Source: Mytilus edulis
Lineage: Eukaryota; Mollusca; Bivalvia; Mytilida; Mytilidae
Reading direction: 5' to 3'
NCBI RefSeq assembly: GCF_963676685.1
Contig: NC_092345.1
Coordinates: forward strand, 84,385,592 to 84,449,591
DNA: 64,000 bases
Shown here: piece after piece, positions 38,911 to 51,066 of the stretch
Position numbering within the stretch: position 1 is the stretch's first letter
Layout of the letters: every line of letters starts with the position of its first letter
Made by a program: the position numbers and the translations under genes
Notes under the pieces: model-generated
Seen by the model: only the letters and a program-made list of their open reading frames with translations
What the model was told of the DNA's origin: nothing
Database searches by the model: none

Positions 38911-40580
38911 TTTCATTATTTAAATTGACATTACAGTAAAATGAAATATTTTGTTATTTTAGCAACATTTCTACTATATTGCTATTGCTAGTGCCGGTAA
39001 AATAGCAATTTCTGTAGGAATAGTCTATTTTGTCGGCTTAAATTGAGATATTTTATATTAGTACCGTCTATCTGGAGAAAGTGCACTGTATGTCATTGAA
39101 AGAGAAGTTTTGATCTCCAGAATTGAAACAAGGCACTAAGTTGGAGGGTTTTGGTCACGTGTACGAGTGTTCCATACCTCTTCTGACTCTGAAATTTCCA
39201 TTGCATCTTGTGGAATGTTAGTAAATAAACAAGACATGTCCATCATCGGGAATGTAGTATCCTGAATGTTAGATGGTAGTTCTTAAACATGAGGTCGTTA
39301 GTGATGTCTACAAATTCGGGCATCTGTTCAGTTCGGTGACTTTTCGCTGGAACAACAGATAGCATTAGTGGCAAGGTTTCGGTTTTTTATTTATACTTTT
39401 TCAATGAAGCCATACATACGTGTCCATGTATCCCCGGACACAAAATGCATGCTAACTATATTTTCAATTTTTTAATTCTCTACAAGATGATCTGCAAAAG
39501 TTTATTACAAGCCTATAAGGTCTTATAACTGTACACAATGAAGCCAACAAAAATATCGATGCAATGTAAATTTACAGGTGTCGGAACCACTCCTTCGAAA
39601 TGAGAGAGTGCATATTCTTACAACTTCATCCTGAGTGAATACGAACAAATTGAGGCAAAATAGAAGAAATTATAGTATAACAATATAGATTTGTACTTAA
39701 ACAAATTACAAAATCAAGAGTTTGATGACTTAAAAAAGAAACAAAATAAAAAATGTTTTGTCGAGTTGCATTTTGAATGAAAAAAATCTTTTTATTTCCA
39801 TTTTAAGAAAAACTGCACCGTAGCCAATGGCTACGACTCGGTAAAAAAATAAGACGAATGTATTGGCGCAAAAAAAAACAACATATTTTTAGCCTGCAGT
39901 TATGCCGGTCCATTAAAGTCGTAAAATAAGCACCTATTTTCTTAATTTGTCACTCGACTATGATCAGTAGCCTCATCGTTTTTTTTTATTATTAATTACT
40001 TCTTGGCTTCATAAAAGACTGTAATAATAATATAAATTTATTTGGCCGAAAACATAAATCTTTACATACATGAATTACAATAATATAAAGAACAATTACC
40101 AATACATATACAAATATTAATACTTATTCAGTTAAACTAGAATAATATAAATTAAGGCGGGCCACAAAAATTAAATATCCGCCACATAAGCTACCGATGC
40201 ATAAAATGCAAAAATAAAATAAAATAAATAAACTAGAAATTTGACAAAAATAAAAAAAAAAAGGAGAGGGCGGGTGGGTAAATTTCGATCTGATTACTCT
40301 AACGTATTCTAATGTAATGACTAGGAAAAAGAATTCACTTTAAAACTAAAGGTGGAGTGAACACAATTCGAAATCAGTTAAGCGAGAATATCAAATGATC
40401 GGTCAAAGGGGGGTAACTAGAACATATTTCGCATCGTAATTACTAGTTTTTTAGAAAAAACAAACCGATTTTCTCAACTTTTTTTTATAAGAAGTGTCTT
40501 CGTTCATTAAATTTTCCACTGGTATAAGATGTAGTTTTAATTAAAGACAAGATTTGATTGGTACACAGCACTGGTAATCA
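38911..40580. other. Intergenic DNA without a supported gene
   Basis: 39160-39360 on the minus strand reads as degenerate protein fragments with frame changes (EFVDITNDLMFKNYHLTFRI, then LFTNIPQDAME in a second frame). They may be remains of an unidentified element. The remainder is AT-rich with nothing recognisable. Confidence 0.4.
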
Positions 40581-40584
40581 GACT

Positions 40585-42015
40585 AAATGGAAAAATTACG
40601 TATTTATAGAGAGTATAAACATGTTTTAGAATTAAGTAAGTTCTTATGTAAAATTAGTTCGTAACAGGCAGCATAGACGTGTTTTGTCAAATTTTAGAAG
40701 TGTCTGTTTACCACTAGCAGTTGAAACGTGTAGATACACCAAACCAAAAATTCCTTTAAATGAGCGTACTTGTATATATCGTACAGATAATTGTGTTGAG
40801 GATGAAAAACATTTTTATACGACCCCATAAATTTTTTGGGATCGTATAATGGTATGATGTCGTCGTCTGCGTCGTCTACGTCGTCTGCGTCGTCGTCGTC
40901 CAAAGACACATTGGTTTCCGGATAATAACTTTAGTTTTAGTGAATAGATCTTTATGAAATTTTTTTAGAAGGTTCAATACCACAAAAGGAAGGTTGGGAT
41001 TGATTTTGGGGATGATGGTCCAAACCGATTAGGAATTAGGGGCCCAAAGGGGCCCAAAACAAGCCGCTTTTTCTAGTTTCAGGATAACAACTTGTGTAGA
41101 AGTATTTCAATTGCTCTGAAATCATATCACAATATTTAAAACCACAAGAAGAAGGTTTGGATTCATTTTAGGGGTTATGGGGCCAAAGTTTAGGAATTAA
41201 GGGCCAAAAAGGGGTCAAAACAAGCATTTTTCTAGTTTCAAGACAATAACTTATATGTAATTGTATGGATCTCTCTGAAATTGTACTACAAGGTTCAATA
41301 CTGCAATGGAAAGCATGGGATTGAGTTAAAGGGTTATTGCTCCAAGGGGGTTTCAAAAAGTTGGGGGGGGGGGGGATTTTTTGTTTACGATTTTTGAAGG
41401 GCTTCCTTTTTTTTCAAAAATTTTCAAATTTCGAATTTTGAAAAGTTTCAAGAAGAAATCTTCAATTGCACAGTATTGTGCAATAGATTGGTTAGATCTT
41501 TGACCACATTAATTTTGTGGCAAAAACCTATATTATGTCAAAAATTTGATCACAATCCAAATTCCGACAGAATCAAGCTTGAATATTGTGACCAAATTTG
41601 CCCCAACCTTTCAGGGTTCAACCACTGGGGTCGTATAAAGCTGCGCCCTGCGGAGCACCTGGTTTGTTAGGGTGCGATTTTTATGCAGATTTAATGGAGA
41701 AAAAAACTGGTGACATTCTTTTAACGATCTTGATTTACAGGACAAATTTATTTTTAATGTCAAATGATGCAATTCAACCATTTTTAGCTAAAACTTTATA
41801 TCAACTGTTTTATCGAAGAAGGTATTGTGTATTGTAATATTTTAGTACATTATTTTTTATGTGTTATATTTCTATAGTGTCTCATAAGTCAGTAATTTGG
41901 CTGGGTACCAATATTTTAATTGTAATACTTAATTTTTAATTGCATATTATGTAATTATGTATTCATTGTGTTTTATATTGGTATTTGACACAATAATAAA
42001 TTATTCTGATAACCG
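40585..42015 (+). mobile_element. LINE 3' end split by an inserted element
   Basis: Translations on the plus strand give the tail of a LINE ORF2: KLRIYREYKHVLELSKFLC, then after stops or a shift HRRVLSNFRSVCLPLAVETC and NERTCIYRTDNCVEDEKHF, ending at 40814. The sequence resumes at about 41667 with GCDFYADLMEKKTGDILLT and ends LAKTLYQLFYRRRYCVL at 41837. The 3' UTR then runs to about 42015 (GGCTGGGTACCAAT, TGGTATTTGACACAATAATA). The 850 bp between the two halves is the element at 40816-41666. Confidence 0.75.
40816..41666 (-). mobile_element. Short copy of the ATACGACC-ended element, nested in the LINE
   Basis: It begins TATACGACCCCATAAATTTT. GGGGTCGTATAAAG lies near its right end, followed by AGCTGCGCCCTGCGGAGCAC and CTGGTT. 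The same pieces occur in reverse order at 51067-53124, where the element is longer. It carries a GTCGTC-rich block, repeated TTTCTAGTTTCAAGA-type modules and a 12-14 G run near 41363. It has no transposase. Confidence 0.72.
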
Positions 42016-42235
42016 TAACTTGAATTACGACTGTGCCAATATCATAGATATTTAATACCAGTGCACAGGTAATCTTTAAATAACTTTCTCATTGTTTTGA
42101 AGCAATAGCCACAAATATATACATATATCTAATAATGTTGTAACACGTCTATTAGCAAACTGTACATATACCGGTATTACTCGGCTAAATTGAAAAATTG
42201 TCAGACTGACAATTTAGAATTTAACGTTTTATGAT
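42016..42235 (+). promoter_or_regulatory. Presumed TLR promoter and 5' UTR
   Basis: Only about 220 bp separate the end of the LINE 3' UTR from the TLR start codon. A CAGACTGACAATTTAG block and AT-rich sequence are present. I see no clear NF-kB or TATA motif at a convincing position. A distant 5' UTR exon beyond the LINE is possible. Confidence 0.3.
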
Positions 42236-44957
42236 ATGGATAAAATAGTGTTTATCTGGATGGTAAATATTTTTAACTTCAACTTTTTAGCTGGACAAAA
42301 CAGTCAACAGTGCACAACAGAAAAGCGATGTCAGTGTAAGGAAGTAGAACCAGGATTGCTTGCTGATTGTTCTGGACTTAACCTTGATTTCTATCCAAGG
42401 TTCTTCGATGGTATTGTAACAATAGATGTTAGTTACAATAAACTTAAGGATTTTCCGTCAACAATTGATGTTCCCACTACATTAAAACATTTAAATCTTT
42501 CCGGAAATCTACTACGAAGGATCGACACTGACAAGTCGAGAAAATTGTTTTCTCATATCAATGATTTAGCATCACTTAATTTATCTTCGAATCTTATACC
42601 GTTGGATCCAAATGTTTACCCTGCAGACATATTTATGAATCTTACAAAGTTAAAAAGTCTCGATCTGACAAGAAATAACGTAACTTCAGTTGAATTCAGA
42701 ACTTTGGATCACGTTATAAAACCTCTTGTATCATTAGAAATGTTTGCAATAGATGGGTCTGAGAAAATTTCGTTTGGAGTTGGATTTGGAACGCTGAAGT
42801 ATTTATGGCATTTGCGATTGTATGGGTCATGTAATAGAAACAGACTACTTACCATAGGGAAAGATTACTTTGATAATTTATCGAATTTAAGAACATTAGA
42901 TATTTCATCCGAAATCACACGGAATTTCACGACAATGGATTGGACAACTTCATTGTGTTCTCTTTTTTATATTCATAGAGGAGCTATTTCAAAATTGTCA
43001 CACTTGAAATATCTTGATATCTCTTATAATCGAGAATTAGGATTATGTGGTTTCTCGAATATAACACATGACCTTCCTTCTACTCAGATCAAGATATTTA
43101 GAGCAAATTATTTGCATTGTAATGCTGGCCCTTCGGTCACACTTTTTTGTGACGATATCAAACCCTTAACAAATACTACTCTTGAAGAATTGTATTTTGA
43201 CGGAAATAATATTGATTTTGCTCAAACTGGGGTTCTGTATTATTTACCCGTGTCACTCAAGCGGTTAACTTTGAGAAGCAACCGGTGGATTCAGAATAGA
43301 TATACATACTGTAATACATTTGGGCTGACAAATCTTACATATCTTGACATCAGTGATATGAATATACATCAAATATCTTCCGATGAACGGTATGTAGACT
43401 GTCTGAATTTTTTTTCGCATCATTAACTGTGAAAAACTTCGATCCAGTTCTTTTGGAACAAGTTGGAATCCCCGCGTTTGGGAAGCGTGTATTGAACAAT
43501 GTCTAAAGCCACAAACAATAGAAAACTTCAATGCTCAGACGAAACGAGGCGAAGTTTATGAAACAAGCAATATATCGTACCCTTTGACATGCAGTACTCC
43601 AATATCGTTTGCAACAAATGTCAACATGTTTTTTGTGCCGCGCAATTTGGAACACATTGTGATGAATAACTCTAGATTAGGGCATACTTTAAGTTATATA
43701 TATTTCGCTTCGTCAAATCTCAAATCATTAGTTTTAAGCCACAATCAGTTTTACTCACTCATTGGACCTATTTGTAATGCAACAAAATTGAAATATCTAG
43801 ATCTTTCAAATAATAGATGCTCGTATTTATCACCTTACGTTTTCCGTGAATTAATAGCATTGGAAAAATTAATTTTGGATAATAATTTGATAGGCAGTGC
43901 ACAAATACTTCAGGATAAAAATATAAGAGACCTTTTCTCGATGCAATTACAACTTAAAGAATTAAGCTTAGCCTCGAATGGGATAAAGTTCTTGCCGGCA
44001 GAAATATTTCGTAATTTGAAAAAAATACGTCTTTTGAATTTAAGTAAAAATCAACTGTCTGATTGGAATGTTAACGTTGAACATATGAGACATTTGATTT
44101 TTCTAGATTTGTCTGAAAACCAAATTTTGTTTCTTTCTGACTCTGGAATGGCATTAATTGGTTCAGGTTTCTCTGAAAATTTTACCATAGATTTATCTTT
44201 TAATCCAATACAGTGTAACTGTGATTCGTACAATTTTGTTTTGTGGCTTATCAAATGCAAGGAAAAGTTTAAAAAATTTAAACAGTATACCTGTTCTCTA
44301 ATGAAACCCAACATCACCGATATCCCAAACGCAAACATATATTTGACAAAGAAATGTTCTTCCTATGTGAGTTTAACAGTTTTAGCAATCAATTTTATAA
44401 TATGCTTTTTAGCTGTGTTAGTGATTGTTATAATTTACAGGAACCGATGGAAGTTAAGATATTGGTATTATATAGCTAAACGTCAATATTTTCGGGGATA
44501 CAATAGGGTTGCAGATAAAAAGCGCTACCGTTTTGATGCGTTTATCTCATACGCAGATGAAGACAGAATTTTTGTAACAAAAAGTGTAAAAACGAAGCTA
44601 GAGGAAGAAGCACGATTAAGACTTTGCATTCATCATCGAGATTTTATTCCCGGGTGCGATATTGCAGACAATATCATTAATGCTATACACCAAAGCCGAA
44701 AAGTTATATTTATAATCACAGAAGCCTTTTTAAAATCAGAATGGTGTATGTATGAATTGCATATGGCTCATACAGAAAACGTGATATCAAGACAAGGGAC
44801 AAATATGTTAATACTTGTCTTTAAGGAAGACATACCGCAAAATAGAATCCCCCAAAAGATTCAGCAAATTGTACAAGAGGAGGTTTACCTAGATTTTCCA
44901 GATGATATTGAAGATAAAGTAATATTTTGGAATCATCTTACACGTTCCATACTGTAA
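42236..44957 (+). CDS. Toll-like receptor, single exon, frame broken once
   Basis: Two frames make one receptor. 42236-43426 encodes a signal peptide (MDKIVFIWMVNIF...), a Cys-rich N-terminal cap (CTTEKRCQC) and leucine-rich repeats such as LKHLNLSGNLL and LKSLDLTRNNV. The second frame is open from 43407 to 44957. It has more LRRs (LKYLDLSNN, LRLLNLSKNQL, LIFLDLSENQI), a single LRRCT (IQCNCDSYNFVLWLIKC), a transmembrane helix (about 44364-44438) and an intracellular TIR domain (44532-44954) with box 1 FDAFISY, box 2 RDFIPGCDIADNI including the BB-loop proline, and box 3 FW. Joined, it would be about 906 codons, normal for a TLR. The shift falls in TTTTTTTT at 43408-43415. One LRRCT next to the membrane is the vertebrate-like layout. 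It is either a real pseudogene allele or a homopolymer error; everything else is intact. Confidence 0.88.
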
Positions 44958-45184
44958 TTGACAAACATAATTGAGTATGAATATTTGAATGGCGCTCCGA
45001 GTTATAATTGTGTCGTGACTTAATTGACATACCTGCACATTGCGCACATATATATCAATATAGAAGCGCCGATAAATACGATAAGACATTTTTTTTTTTT
45101 ATAATTTCATGATTATATTGTAGTCAAACCTCAAAACAATATGACCTAAAGGAAATGACGCAACACTACTTCATAGTCTCAGGT

Positions 45185-46100
45185 GCACCTCAGGTGAGGT
45201 TGAGGATGAAGTTCATTTTTTATTTAAATGTGACACTCATTTATTAAAAAGAGAGGAAATGATGCAAAATATATTAAAATCATGTCCAAACTTTCAAAAT
45301 TTAAATATTGATAACAAATTAATTTGGATAATGAATAATGAGGATCCTAATGTACTATTTGCATTTTACAAATATATAGAAGATACTTAAGAATTAAAGT
45401 ACAACTTAATCTGCAATAACTAATTCATTATAACTCTTTAATATGAATTTGGATACCCTGTTAAGCCTGCACAGATCATAAGAAGAATTTCAAATTCTTT
45501 GGCACCGTCCCTTGATGATCTTTGCTGGCTGGACACAGAATCTATAATCTTAGAAATATGTTTTAAAAATATATTTTCAATAATTAAGGAGCTTGACTCA
45601 TCTGCATTAAGTACAAGTAGGGACTCCCCTTTAAGCACCGACTCTTGGTGCTTTCTGCAGATAAGTCATATTAAATATCCTTTATTAAATAAACTTTGTT
45701 ATTTGCAGTATACCTCATAGTCAAATGTGGGAGTGCTTAATTGCTTTGTTTTTTATTGGGTTCTTTTTGTATTTTTTTGTATTTTTATATATTGACATTT
45801 CTCCGCACAAACTACTAATGCCTCATGTTTGTCTTCTCAAAGTGAAGATACACTTACCGGATGCACTTGAGTCATTTTCAACATAGTATTCATTGAATAA
45901 TAATACATTGCTACTATTTCGTTGAGTGTATTTTCTGTGTTATATTATTTTATTTTATTATTTTTATAACACTTGTTACATATCTTTACTGTGTGTGTAT
46001 TGCATATGTTATTGTTTATAATAATATTGTCTGTATCATATGCCCTCCTGGGGCCCTAATTTGGTAAATAAAATATTCTATTCTATTCTATTCTATTCTA
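45185..46100 (+). mobile_element. LINE 3' end with TTCTA-repeat tail
   Basis: At 45193-45390 the plus strand encodes a LINE C-terminal tail (GEVEDEVHFLFKCDTHLLKR, then LIWIMNNEDP and FAFYKYIEDT, stop). The untranslated region continues to TGGGGCCCTAATTTGGTAAA and AATAAAATATTCTA, followed by about five TTCTA units ending near 46100, the usual microsatellite-like 3' end of such LINEs. It is strongly 5'-truncated. The middle part (45438-45720) has frames on both strands that I do not recognise. Confidence 0.65.
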
Positions 46101-46281
46101 TACATGCTTTTTGCAAGCGAGATCAAAGTATATCTGTGGAATATCTTATATAAAACTAGTAGTATACTTATTCAGATTTTGCTGAGAGATTGTGTTTTTT
46201 ATATTTCTAAAAATAGTGCTAAAACGTGATTGCTGTATAGATGCAAGATGATGATCAAGACAACTTATTTTCACTTATCTA

Positions 46282-49200
46282 CACTGCAAATATTGCAGAC
46301 GCCTGACGCGTCTGGACGCGTTCCAATTTTAAACACAATATGTTCAGTTATTAACATTAGTGTTCCACATTGAACGCCAGCGTTAAAGAATATAACACAT
46401 TGTGTTCAGTCTTTTAACGCACATATTCAAGACAAGTGTTCTAAATTGAACACTAAAAATGTTCTTATATTGTAATGGGGAGTGAAAAAAAATTTCATCA
46501 TTTCAGAGTCAAACAGACGATGAATAAGGGTGATTCGTACTATGATTTGACGATAAATGTATTTTAGCTGTATCGGCATATAAGCAAATTATAGTTTGGT
46601 AAAAAAAAAAATGAAACATTTTACAAGAGCGTATTTATAAGCGTGCAAATGATTGATTTTTAATATGAATCTTTTTCTAAACGACTTAAGTTCTTAAGGT
46701 ATTTTTTTTTAACAATGTAAATGCGTAAATGCTCATGAAAACGTTGCTCTTGTAAAAGTGTTCTGGTGTCGAACATGATGCGTTCAAATTTACCATTTTC
46801 CCTGAACGCCATGTGTTCCAAACATATCCGCGTACATAACAGCGCGTGACGTATTAATGTACCGGAAGTTTGGTTTTTGATCGTGATTGAAGAAGCTTCA
46901 CTGAAGAAAATTAACAACAAAACTTGATATAATAGGTATGTTTATCTATATTTATCTACACATGACGAACATAAAAAATATTTTTTTTAGTCATGAAATC
47001 AACAAATGTCTTCTTGGACAGGACACACTGAAGTATAAATGGAAGAACATTTTGTTCGAACATAAAACTGCCCCCTCCACTTCCACTTAACTGTGCTGTC
47101 ATAATTCGATTAAAAAAGTAGCGGTTCTTTGAGAGATTACATTCAAATTATCATGTTTAAAAAAAAAATTAACCTCTGGTAAATTTATACGTAAATGTTA
47201 AATGATATCGTTGCTATTGTAAATGTGTTCTGGTCTCGAACAATCGTTTTCTCCGAACGCCATGTATTCCTAACAAGACTCAAACATTGTGTATAGAAAG
47301 CATTAAGAAGATCAAACGATCATCTACACTTTTGAGGATGTACATTTTTTAATTAAATAAAACCAATGCATAAGGATTTGTTCACAAATGCAAAAACTGT
47401 CATGACATTGCAATGTCAAGACAGAAGTTTGTAAAAAAAGGCATACTGCAACACTAATTTTAAATTTCTCATGTATATGTTATTTATAATAGCTTTGTAA
47501 TTAGTAATTCATTTTAGCAAATGTCCACCCTTGTGCACTGCATTCATGTATTGTAATGTATTCCTATGTTACTTTTATAGGGTACAAACCGAACTATACT
47601 GTACTTAAGGGTAATTGTTCGTGCATACCTCGAGAATAAAGAGAACATGTTGCAGTTCAAGAGATGACTACTTATCCTGCACCATAAAAGTACTATATGT
47701 AAGTTTAAGAATTTTGAATAGGAGTGCATGTCCATTGACTTCTTACAAGTGTTGTTATTGCAGATTTATCAATAAAATGTGCACCATTCACTTGTTTACA
47801 TTAATCAGAAAGCTATTTGAGCTAAATTTGATGCAAAAACATCATCCGTCAATTATCCGTATACAGATCATAAGTGAAAAAATTACTAAATATCTTTCAA
47901 AATAAAGGCAAATGGTAATTAGTTTCTTGAAATGTTAGCAGTTAATTTAGTGACAAGTCTAAGTTGACGATAAAGTTTTGCCTAAAAAACATAATAGCAC
48001 TTGCTGGACACTTTCTATCATTTTTATAAAAAGATATAGAACACGAGAGCACATTTGACCACTCAATTACCACTCATTGGCAAATGCATCTTATCTTATA
48101 ATGCTGACAAGTATAATGGAATTACAAAAACGAAATAAGATTTTCTAATATTCTTAAGGAATGTCGACATGATGAATATTTGTTTACTCATACACTTCAT
48201 ATTTCACATTTTAGAACTTACGGTTGATGGATAACAAGGTTAAAGAATAATTATAACCCAAGGAGACGAATCCTCTAAAAATGGAAGCTCAAAATCAGTT
48301 GTAAACGACTCAAATCATGTTTAAAAGTGTCCAAGGAAGCAGTGTTACATGAACACCGACTCGACTACTAGCATCATATACACAGGGTATTTTATGTTTG
48401 ATATTGACTATCTGAGTGCTATGCAGCCAGTGGATTATGGAACATTTTGGTGATAAAAGAGTCAGTGGCATCAGTATTTTGTAAAGAAATTCAGAACAGT
48501 TCTTGACTTAGGAAGTTGCAAACGATGAGTTAAACATAAGACACATGACTTTGTTGTAACATAATAATTTTAAATATATGACGAACATTTTGTTTATGAG
48601 TAAATATTTGGACACATTTTGCAAATTACAAATGTTATATTTCTAACTTGTCTAACTTGTCATTTTAAAGTTGCTTCAATATTTCACATTTTATTGTACT
48701 TTTTTTTTTAAATGTTGCCTTTTTTAATCAATTAAAGACGTTTTTAATCAATTAAAATATTTGTTTTACAAGACCACAATAATGTTTCAGAGAATATAAC
48801 ACTTTTTCTGGAACATGTAAAATTGTGTTCCAGTAATATACACTATGTGTTCTGGATATTAACACATATTTCTGGAACACAGTCCGAGCGTTCCAGAAGT
48901 GTTACAAGGCTTAGAACGCGTAACGGCATACAATTTTGCTCACAAGGACATGTTCCAGATTCAAACTCTAGGCGTTCAAGAAGTACACGCTATCCGTTCA
49001 AGAATAACACATAGCGTTCAAAAGATGCACACATGATGTTAAAAACTGGAACACGAAAGTTAATATCTAGAACACTGTTACGCGTTCCAGATTCAAACAC
49101 TAGGTGTTCAAGGAGTACACACTATCCGTTCAAAAATAACACACATAGCGTTCGAAAGATGCACACATAATGTTAAAAACTGGAACACCAATGTTAATAT

Positions 49201-49283
49201 TGAGAACACCGTTACGCGTTCCAGAAGTGTTACAAAAGGGCGTTCAAAAAGTGTTCAGATTCTTAACACTTTTATTTACAGTG
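46282..49283. mobile_element. Putative non-autonomous CACTA-like element, 3.0 kb
   Basis: The left end is CACTGCAAAT and the right end is ATTTACAGTG, flanked by TA on both sides (TA/CACTG...CAGTG/TA). Both subterminal regions (46300-46470 and 48780-49270) are packed with short motifs of the GTGTTC/GAACAC and CGTTCCAG type, as seen in CACTA (EnSpm) elements, which end in CACTA or CACTG. The interior (46470-48780) has no frame longer than about 96 codons and nothing like a transposase. Boundaries and class are inferences. Confidence 0.5.
48953..49236. repeat. 132-bp tandem repeat near the right end of the CACTA-like element
   Basis: TTCCAGATTCAAAC starts units at 48953 and 49085, and a third unit starts at 49216 and breaks off. 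Each unit carries GTTCAAG.AGTACAC, TATCCGTTCAA and ACTGGAACAC. The unit itself is built of smaller GAAC/GTTC motifs. Confidence 0.75.
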
Positions 49284-50010
49284 TATAAACGGCGTCTTTC
49301 TTTATCTTATCAATATACCGAGATATAACCAGAAGTTTAGACATTCAAAATAGGAAAAAAAAGACTTCTCAAAAATAGACTAGAAGACCATGGAAACCAG
49401 ATCATTTAGTTTCACATTCAGATTATATTGGTTATTTTCTTGTCACTGACAATGCACACTTTTCTGATTGTGTTCCAATAATATATCCCCTCAAGAACTA
49501 GAAATTAAAGAATCAACAATCACGACTCTTCCTCGGCCTCAATTTTAGACTTGAACATCTATTTTGATATAAGCGGTCATCTCAATACCAGCATCTATGA
49601 TAATTAAAAGAGACTATTTGTTTTCCGGTTTAAATAAATCCCACTCCTTAGCAGCAATATACCAACTACACATGCATAAGTCATAAAGGGATATATACTT
49701 TTCGATATATAATTCATTCGGTATTGAAGATATTGCAGCGGCTACTCAGACTTTATAAAACGTCACCAGAGTCTGAACAGAAAGATGACAGACGAATCGT
49801 GGTTTCAAGGAATGTCTTACACTAAAAAAGTTAATCGGAAGATACCAACCCTTGTTGATAGTATTCCGTATCAACTTCACAAATAATACACTGATGGTCT
49901 TGGTTTAGTGTTATTTATCATGTTGCTTATTATAAAATTCTTTCAGTTTATTTGGTAAATTTTATTTTTGTCGTAGCTCATTTTTTTTTATACACCCTGC
50001 CTTTGTACCC

Positions 50011-50302
50011 TTAGGGAGCTACCATTTGATTTTTAGGGGGGGGGGGGGCTAGGATGAAAAATTTTGTCCTGCATTTTTTTTTAGTTGTAATCTCTGTCCT
50101 GCCTTTTTATTTTTCACTGTATTCGGTCCTGCTTTTTTTTTTTTAGTTTATCCTGACTTTTTTTACATAAATTGTCATCCTGACTTTTTTTTTTGCAAGT
50201 GTTTCATCCTGCCTTTTTTTTACTCAAAACTCCTGTCCTGCCTATTTTTTTCAAATTTCATCCTAGCCCCCCCCCCCTAAAAATCAAATGGTAGCTCCCT
50301 TA
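50011..50302. mobile_element. 292-bp foldback with C/G-run arms
   Basis: The arms of about 47 bp begin TAGGGAGCTACCATTTGATT and TTTAG, then a run of 13 G and CTAGGATGAAA. The right arm is the complement with a 10-C run. The centre repeats GTCCTGC plus a T run several times. Confidence 0.75.
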
Positions 50303-51066
50303 TCGGCTTCCGTATTATTGTGCTAGCCTATGTTTTTTTAATTGTTTTCTTTAATTAATGCTTCTTTACTTTGTCTATAGAGTATGCTATTTTGTTTTTC
50401 TCTGTTTGCATTGTTGTTTGTTTTTTACAATGTTGACTGCCACACCCCAATTTTTGACATTTTTACTTATTATGTCTGTTTGTTTCGTTGATATAAATTT
50501 AAGCAATGAAATAGACTGATTGTGTACTGTTTTTTTCACCAGCCAAGACAACGATATACAGTTTATCTTACTTAGCATTGTTCGTTCATTATTGATTCTA
50601 TATAATATATTTTGTTTAAAAAGTTGCCTTGTATATAAAAATAGTTAAAGAAAATATTTTTTTCCAAATAGGTGTTTTCTTATAAAGAAAAATAAACTCA
50701 AAACTGGAATTGTGACTATTGTGACTTTCTGTTCTACATTCTTTAATATACTCATGTCATGCTGCCCATCTTGATATGAATACAAAATACTCTTGTTCTT
50801 ATTCTATAGTTATGGAGGTATAGCAAATCTTAAATTTGCGCTGATTGGGGTCCATAAATGATTAGAATGTATGTAAAAAGCTTTGATTTAAAAAAAAAAA
50901 TGATATATCATTTCTGTAGACGTTTCGACTTAATAAGAATTCGGATGACGTGTGATGCCTACATAACAGGAGACGCTTTCTGTGTCGGTGCACCTGGTTT
51001 CGCTCATATTGGAGTCATGGGATTCATTATTTTTTGTATATTACCTTCTCTTCTTAATCGAATTAC

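Noticed and set aside
39160-39360. Minus-strand fragments with LFTNIP, resembling a reverse transcriptase motif
   Set aside because: The fragments are short, in different frames and without further RT motifs, so they are too weak to call an element family.
47544-47905. Two opposed frames of 63 and 96 codons
   Set aside because: They lie inside the CACTA-like element. They have no domain, no splice signals and composition like their surroundings.
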